Source of the DNA: JBGSON01 sp041739085
GTDB lineage: Bacteria > Patescibacteriota > Gracilibacteria > CAIRYL01
Direction of reading: 5' to 3'
NCBI GenBank assembly: GCA_041739085.1
Contig: JBGSON010000032.1
Location: 1-64,000, forward strand
Length of the DNA stretch: 64,000 bases
In this document: positions 59,966 to 64,000 of the stretch, in pieces
Position numbering within the stretch: the stretch's first letter is position 1
Layout of the letters: every line of letters starts with the position of its first letter
Notes under the pieces: generated by a model
What the model saw: only the letters and a program-made list of their open reading frames with translations
What the model was told of the DNA's origin: nothing
Databases searched by the model: none
Translations under genes and position numbers: made by a program

Positions 59966-60038
59966 AAGGATGGATTATGAAAACGCCGCAATCTGCATCG
60001 TATCCGGAATAACGGGAAAGGGGAATATGAGATAGCGC

Positions 60039-62585
60039 TTAGGGAAGGAGTTTCGGATTTTTCTTTTCTTCAGATTTCACGTCCGGCTCCTCTGTTTCAT
60101 CCTGGAGGAGAGAAATACTGGAAACATGGTCGTTCTCATGAAGGCGCATGAGGATGACGCCCTGCGTCGCTCTTCCGATAGATGGGATCTCGTCTACCGA
60201 GAGGCGGATCGCCTGTCCGGATTTCGTGACCATGAGGATATCGCCATGGAAGATGGGACTTAAAATCTTTGCCCCGACCACTTTTCCGGTCTTCTTCGTG
60301 ATATTTGAAGTCTTCACGCCGCCGCCGCCGCGCGCCTGGGATCGATACGCGCTTACTTTCGTCATCTTCCCGAGTCCGTTTTCCATGATGACGAGGAGCT
60401 CCGATTCTTCATCGCCGTTCTTCACGACCGTCATTTCCACGACTTCATCCTCGGACTTCAGTCGGATCCCGCGGACTCCGGCTGCCGACCTCCCCATAGG
60501 CCTCGCGTCCTTCTCTTCGAACCGGATCCCTTTTCCGAGTTTCGTGACGATCATGATCTCGTCTCCCTCCCTGCATGACTTGACCCAACAGAGGGAATCA
60601 TCATCCTTGAGGGAAAGCGCGATGATCCCCGCCCTCCGCACATTGTTAAAATATTCGACCAGTGTTTTCTTGATCCTGCCCTTCTTCGTGCACATGAAGA
60701 GATACGGTGACTCCTTCTCCTTGAAGTTCAGGATGGAAGTCACGGTCTCTTCTTCCTGAAGCTGGAGGAAGTTCACGATGTTCTGTCCTTTTGCGGTACG
60801 AGATGATTCCGGGATCTCATATGCGGGAAGTTTGAAGACACGCCCCTTGCTCGTGAAGAAGAGGAGGTCGTCATGGTTATTTGCCGAGAGAACGATCTCC
60901 ATCTCGTCTTCCGTCCTCCCCGCGGAACCCATGAGACCTTTTCCTCCGCGGCCCTGCGTCGTGTATGCAGTGGGAGAAAGACGTTTGATATATCCGTTGA
61001 GCGTGACGGTGACAAGCATCCGGGCATTCGGGATCGTATCCTTCGCGTTGAATTTCCCGAGCGCCTGGGGAATGATCGCGGTTTTTCTCGGAACGGCGTA
61101 TTTCTTTTTCATCTCGAGGAGTTCGTCCTCCACGATCTTCAGTATCCTTTCCGGTTTCGAGAGAATGTCCTTGCATTCGGCGATGAATGCAAGCTTTTCC
61201 GTGAGTTCATCATCAATCTTTTTCCGTTCGAGTCCGGCGAGCGTCTGGAGACGCATGGAGAGGATAGCATCCGCCTGGAGATCGGAGAACTTGAATTTTT
61301 TTATGAGGTTCGCCTTCGCGTCTTCCTTTGTGGCGCTTGCCCGGATGAGAGCAATGATCTCATCAATATGATCGAGAGCCTTTTTGAGGCCCTCCAGGAT
61401 ATGCGCTCTCTCTTCCGCGAGCCTCAGGTCATACGCTGTCCTTCTCTTCACGACTTCTTTCCGGTGTTCAAGGAATTCTTCGAGAAGACTTTTTAAGTCA
61501 AAAAGCCTCGGCTGCATCCCCCGGTCTCCAAGAGCGATGAAATTGCACCCGAATGTCGTCTGAAGCGGTGTGAGTTTGAAGATCTGATTGAGGACCTTGT
61601 TCGGAAACGCATCCTTTTTGAGATCAATGACGACCCGGATGCCCTCACGGTTCGATTCATCAGAGATATCCGATATCCCGACGATGACTTTGTCCCGGAC
61701 GAGATCGGCGATCTTTTCCACAAGGCTCGCTTTGTTCACCTGGTAAGGGAGCTCGCTCACGACGATCTGGTATCTTCCCTTCTGCTCCATGATCTCTGCC
61801 TTTCCCCTCATGACGATCCCGCCCCTTCCGGAGACGTATGCCTGACGGATCGCGTTTGTGTCATAGATGGTCCCCTCGGTGGGAAAATCCGGCCCTTTGA
61901 TGTATTCCATGAGGTCATCAATGCTGCACTCAGGATTTTCCGAGAGATGAATGATCCCGTCGATGAGTTCCCCGAGATTATGGGGGGGGATATTCGTCGC
62001 CATTCCTACCGCAATCCCCATTGTTCCATTCAGGAGGAGATTCGGGATCTTCGCGGGGAGAACGGATGGCTCTTTGAGCGATCCGTCGTAATTATCGCGG
62101 AAGCTGATGGTGTCTTTTTCCAGATCCCCGAGCATTTCATCGGTGACCGTCTCCATCTTTACCTCCGTGTACCGCATCGCCGCAGGCGGGTCTCCGTCAA
62201 TCGATCCGAAGTTCCCCTGTCCCCTGACGAGAGGATGGTTCATGGAGAAATCCTGCGCCATCCTCACCATGGAATCATAGACGGCGGAATCGCCGTGCGG
62301 ATGGTACTTCCCGATGACTTCTCCCACCACGCGTGCAGATTTTACAAACCGTGATCGGTGGGTCACCCCGAGCTTGTGCATCGCATAGAGAATCCTCCGG
62401 TGCACCGGTTTCAGTCCATCGCGGATATCGGGAAGGGCTCTGGAAACGATGACGCTCATCGCGTAATCGATATAGCTCTCTTCCATTTCCGTGACGATCT
62501 CGCGGTCGGGGTTATTTGGGGTAAGGGTGTTCAGCGGAAGATTCTCTCCTTCTCCTCCTTTCCCGGAAGCTGGATTCTCGCTCAT
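60039..62585 (-). CDS. gyrA: DNA gyrase subunit A
   Basis: The breakage-reunion subunit, 848 aa from the ATG at 62585 (a GTG three codons upstream is possible). [21 protein letters not shown] starts the core; the quinolone region [17 protein letters not shown] is wild-type-like, and the catalytic Tyr lies in AMRYTEVKM. The C-terminal pinwheel has a GyrA-box-like [10 protein letters not shown], so it is gyrase rather than topoisomerase IV (gyrB is not in the window). Confidence 0.96.
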   Translation of the reverse strand: MSENPASGKGGEGENLPLNTLTPNNPDREIVTEMEESYIDYAMSVIVSRALPDIRDGLKPVHRRILYAMHKLGVTHRSRFVKSARVVGEVIGKYHPHGDSAVYDSMVRMAQDFSMNHPLVRGQGNFGSIDGDPPAAMRYTEVKMETVTDEMLGDLEKDTISFRDNYDGSLKEPSVLPAKIPNLLLNGTMGIAVGMATNIPPHNLGELIDGIIHLSENPECSIDDLMEYIKGPDFPTEGTIYDTNAIRQAYVSGRGGIVMRGKAEIMEQKGRYQIVVSELPYQVNKASLVEKIADLVRDKVIVGISDISDESNREGIRVVIDLKKDAFPNKVLNQIFKLTPLQTTFGCNFIALGDRGMQPRLFDLKSLLEEFLEHRKEVVKRRTAYDLRLAEERAHILEGLKKALDHIDEIIALIRASATKEDAKANLIKKFKFSDLQADAILSMRLQTLAGLERKKIDDELTEKLAFIAECKDILSKPERILKIVEDELLEMKKKYAVPRKTAIIPQALGKFNAKDTIPNARMLVTVTLNGYIKRLSPTAYTTQGRGGKGLMGSAGRTEDEMEIVLSANNHDDLLFFTSKGRVFKLPAYEIPESSRTAKGQNIVNFLQLQEEETVTSILNFKEKESPYLFMCTKKGRIKKTLVEYFNNVRRAGIIALSLKDDDSLCWVKSCREGDEIMIVTKLGKGIRFEEKDARPMGRSAAGVRGIRLKSEDEVVEMTVVKNGDEESELLVIMENGLGKMTKVSAYRSQARGGGGVKTSNITKKTGKVVGAKILSPIFHGDILMVTKSGQAIRLSVDEIPSIGRATQGVILMRLHENDHVSSISLLQDETEEPDVKSEEKKNPKLLP

Positions 62586-62659
62586 ATGAGTCACGAACGG
62601 ATAAATAGCGTTGCTACTCTAGCAGAAAGAGGGAGGGTGAGCAAGGAAAGCTGGAGAGT

Positions 62660-62706
62660 GGGTCAGTGTTCAGGCAGGCAAGCGTACAAGCACGAAGAAC
62701 AGCAGG
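62660..62706. repeat. GGCAAGCGTACAAGC simple repeat
   Basis: Short AAGC-type repeat between gyrA and purQ; no gene in 62586-62847. Confidence 0.6.
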
Positions 62707-62809
62707 ACTTCACACGCTCTCACTGGCCATTTTTTTCTCATATTTTTCCTGGGGGAACTCATGATTCTTCATCGCGGATTCCATCTTTTCTTTTCAAAAA
62801 AGAAAAATT

Positions 62810-62837
62810 TTGCAAGGATATGAGTGGAAGCTAAAAT
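62810..62837 (+). promoter_or_regulatory. purQ promoter
   Basis: TTGCAA (62810-62815), a 16-bp spacer and TAAAAT (62832-62837). The transcript start should fall within a few bases of the ATG at 62848, so the message is probably leaderless. The boxes match those of rpoB. Confidence 0.65.
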
Positions 62838-62847
62838 TTTAAAAACC

Positions 62848-64000
62848 ATGCCAAAGATCGCCGTCCTGACATTCCCCGGAAATAACTGCGAAATGGAAAC
62901 AAGGCGGGCGATCATGGAAAGCGGACTTTCCGCAGATATCGTGCTTTGGAACTCACCCCCGTCCCTTCTCAGGGAATATGATGGTATCGTGATCCCCGGA
63001 GGATTTTCTTTTGAAGACCGCGGACGATCGGGCGTGGTGGCGGCGGCGGAACCGATCATGGACACCGTGCGGGAAATGGCCGCCGAAGGAAAGCCGGTCC
63101 TCGGTATCTGCAACGGAGCACAGATCCTCGTCGAGAGCGGACTTGTCCCCGGATTCACGCCGGGAAAAGTGGAGATGGCGCTCGCGAGGAATGAACGGGT
63201 GAAAGACGGTGAGATCCTCGGGACGGGATACTATCACAACTGGATCCATATCCGGCCGACGGGAAGAAAGACACCGTTTTCACTTTTTCAGGAGAGTATC
63301 TCGCTTCCCATCGCTCATGGCGAAGGTCGTTTCTTCACTGATCCCCGAATTGAGGATCATATTGAAAAGAATCATCAGATCGTATTCCAGTACTGCCGGG
63401 AGGATGGGAAGGTCGTATCCGGTTTTCCCGTCAACCCGAACGGAGCATTTTCGAACGCCGCAGGCATATGCAACGCCCAGGGAAATGTTCTCGCGCTCAT
63501 GCCTCATCCCGAAAGAAGTCCCCATGGACATGTTGTTTTCGACTCGCTTACCAGATACTTGAAGTCCCCGCAGATCCTCGTGAAAAAGAAAGTCGCGATT
63601 TCCGATCTGGAAAGAGAGCACGTGGAAAAGTACAAACCGTGTCATATTGAACTTTTTGTCCGGCTGAAGATCACCGATAATGCGGAAAAAACACTAGAGC
63701 GCGTCGCGAGAAAAAAATGGGGATCACCAGTGTCCACTGAGCGTTTCACTTTCTGGGGGATCAATGTCGCGAAGGGCGTGGCAGGTGCTGATTTCCGCCC
63801 TCTTGCGGAATCCATCATCCGGTCGGGAGAGCTCCTCAATGACCACAAAGAGAGGGTTTCTGTGAGGATAGGGGGTCATTGGTTCTCATTCGATAAGAAC
63901 ACGGGACTCCGCGAATGTCTCCCTCCAGAATGGGAGACCCCGTTCCTTTCGTTCGAAAGGAAAGATATTATCGGCGAATCTTTTCATCATAAGATCAGGA
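62848..64000 (+). CDS. purQ: Phosphoribosylformylglycinamidine synthase glutaminase (PurQ) with PurS-like extension, partial
   Basis: Supplies ammonia from glutamine for the fourth step of purine synthesis. The class-I amidotransferase domain (residues 1-240) has the nucleophile in LGICNGAQIL, the GGFSFEDRGRSG loop, HGEGRF and the MPHPERSPHGH catalytic His/Glu. After it, residues about 268-345 (CHIELFVRLKITDNAEKTL to HKERVSVRI) resemble PurS, the small partner subunit. The frame is still open at the window end (384 codons), so PurL sequence may follow. Normal PurQ is about 220-260 aa. Confidence 0.88.
   Translation, partial: MPKIAVLTFPGNNCEMETRRAIMESGLSADIVLWNSPPSLLREYDGIVIPGGFSFEDRGRSGVVAAAEPIMDTVREMAAEGKPVLGICNGAQILVESGLVPGFTPGKVEMALARNERVKDGEILGTGYYHNWIHIRPTGRKTPFSLFQESISLPIAHGEGRFFTDPRIEDHIEKNHQIVFQYCREDGKVVSGFPVNPNGAFSNAAGICNAQGNVLALMPHPERSPHGHVVFDSLTRYLKSPQILVKKKVAISDLEREHVEKYKPCHIELFVRLKITDNAEKTLERVARKKWGSPVSTERFTFWGINVAKGVAGADFRPLAESIIRSGELLNDHKERVSVRIGGHWFSFDKNTGLRECLPPEWETPFLSFERKDIIGESFHHKIR

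Overview
The window looks like a piece of a small-genome bacterium of the Candidate Phyla Radiation (Patescibacteria). A Peregrinibacteria-like lineage is my best guess, but this is inference from gene content and style, since no 16S gene is present. TGA is used as a stop, so this is not a code-25 lineage. Genes are packed tightly, upstream regions are usually pyrimidine-rich with no Shine-Dalgarno motif, and there are two S-layer-homology proteins. No tRNA, rRNA, CRISPR array, transposase or integrase gene was seen.

Layout. 1-5.6 kb: hypothetical membrane proteins and a long RelA/SpoT-type protein with a degenerate HD domain. 5.6-14.7 kb (minus strand): rpoB-ssb-rpoC-rpsL-rpsG, with ssb between the two large RNA polymerase genes. 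14.9-19.9 kb: an MscS-like TM-helix protein, two small hypotheticals, infC-rpmI-rplT, a K+-channel-like protein and murC. 19.9-22.6 kb: a 905-aa protein with four tandem units of exactly 116 residues. 22.8-33.3 kb: fmt, rbfA, an SLH protein, an EamA transporter, an SDR protein, pgpA/pgsA/DUF457, mltG, ybaB and metG. 33.4-39.1 kb: a small membrane protein with a consensus promoter and terminator, a COG2509 flavoprotein, a zupT remnant, a second SLH protein, a holin-family protein and a lipoprotein.

39.2-45.5 kb is an accessory island. Six same-orientation copies of a ~95-bp branched palindromic repeat separate its genes: relB-yafQ with a frameshifted toxin, a second RelA/SpoT homologue, a short coupled ORF with one repeat copy inserted in frame, a 57-aa membrane protein, a lipoprotein, and an AT-rich protein with an AlbA_2 (Schlafen-type) domain. 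The arrangement resembles cassettes, but the repeat is not a recognisable integron attC site and no recombinase gene is nearby. This is the best candidate in the window for an undescribed system.

45.5-64 kb returns to core metabolism. gnd-zwf-pgl form the oxidative pentose-phosphate branch, followed by ferritin, a MoxR ATPase with a DUF58/transglutaminase fusion protein, pgi, transaldolase, murF, a membrane-anchored TPR protein, holB, gyrA and the start of a purQ gene with a PurS-like extension that runs off the window. Together gnd/zwf/pgl/pgi/tal link glucose-6-phosphate, NADPH production and pentose supply; murC, murF and mltG serve peptidoglycan; pgsA/pgpA make phosphatidylglycerol.

Many intergenic gaps contain degenerate 7- or 8-bp-period simple repeats. 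Translated, these repeats create false hydrophobic N-terminal extensions, so several starts here were moved inward.
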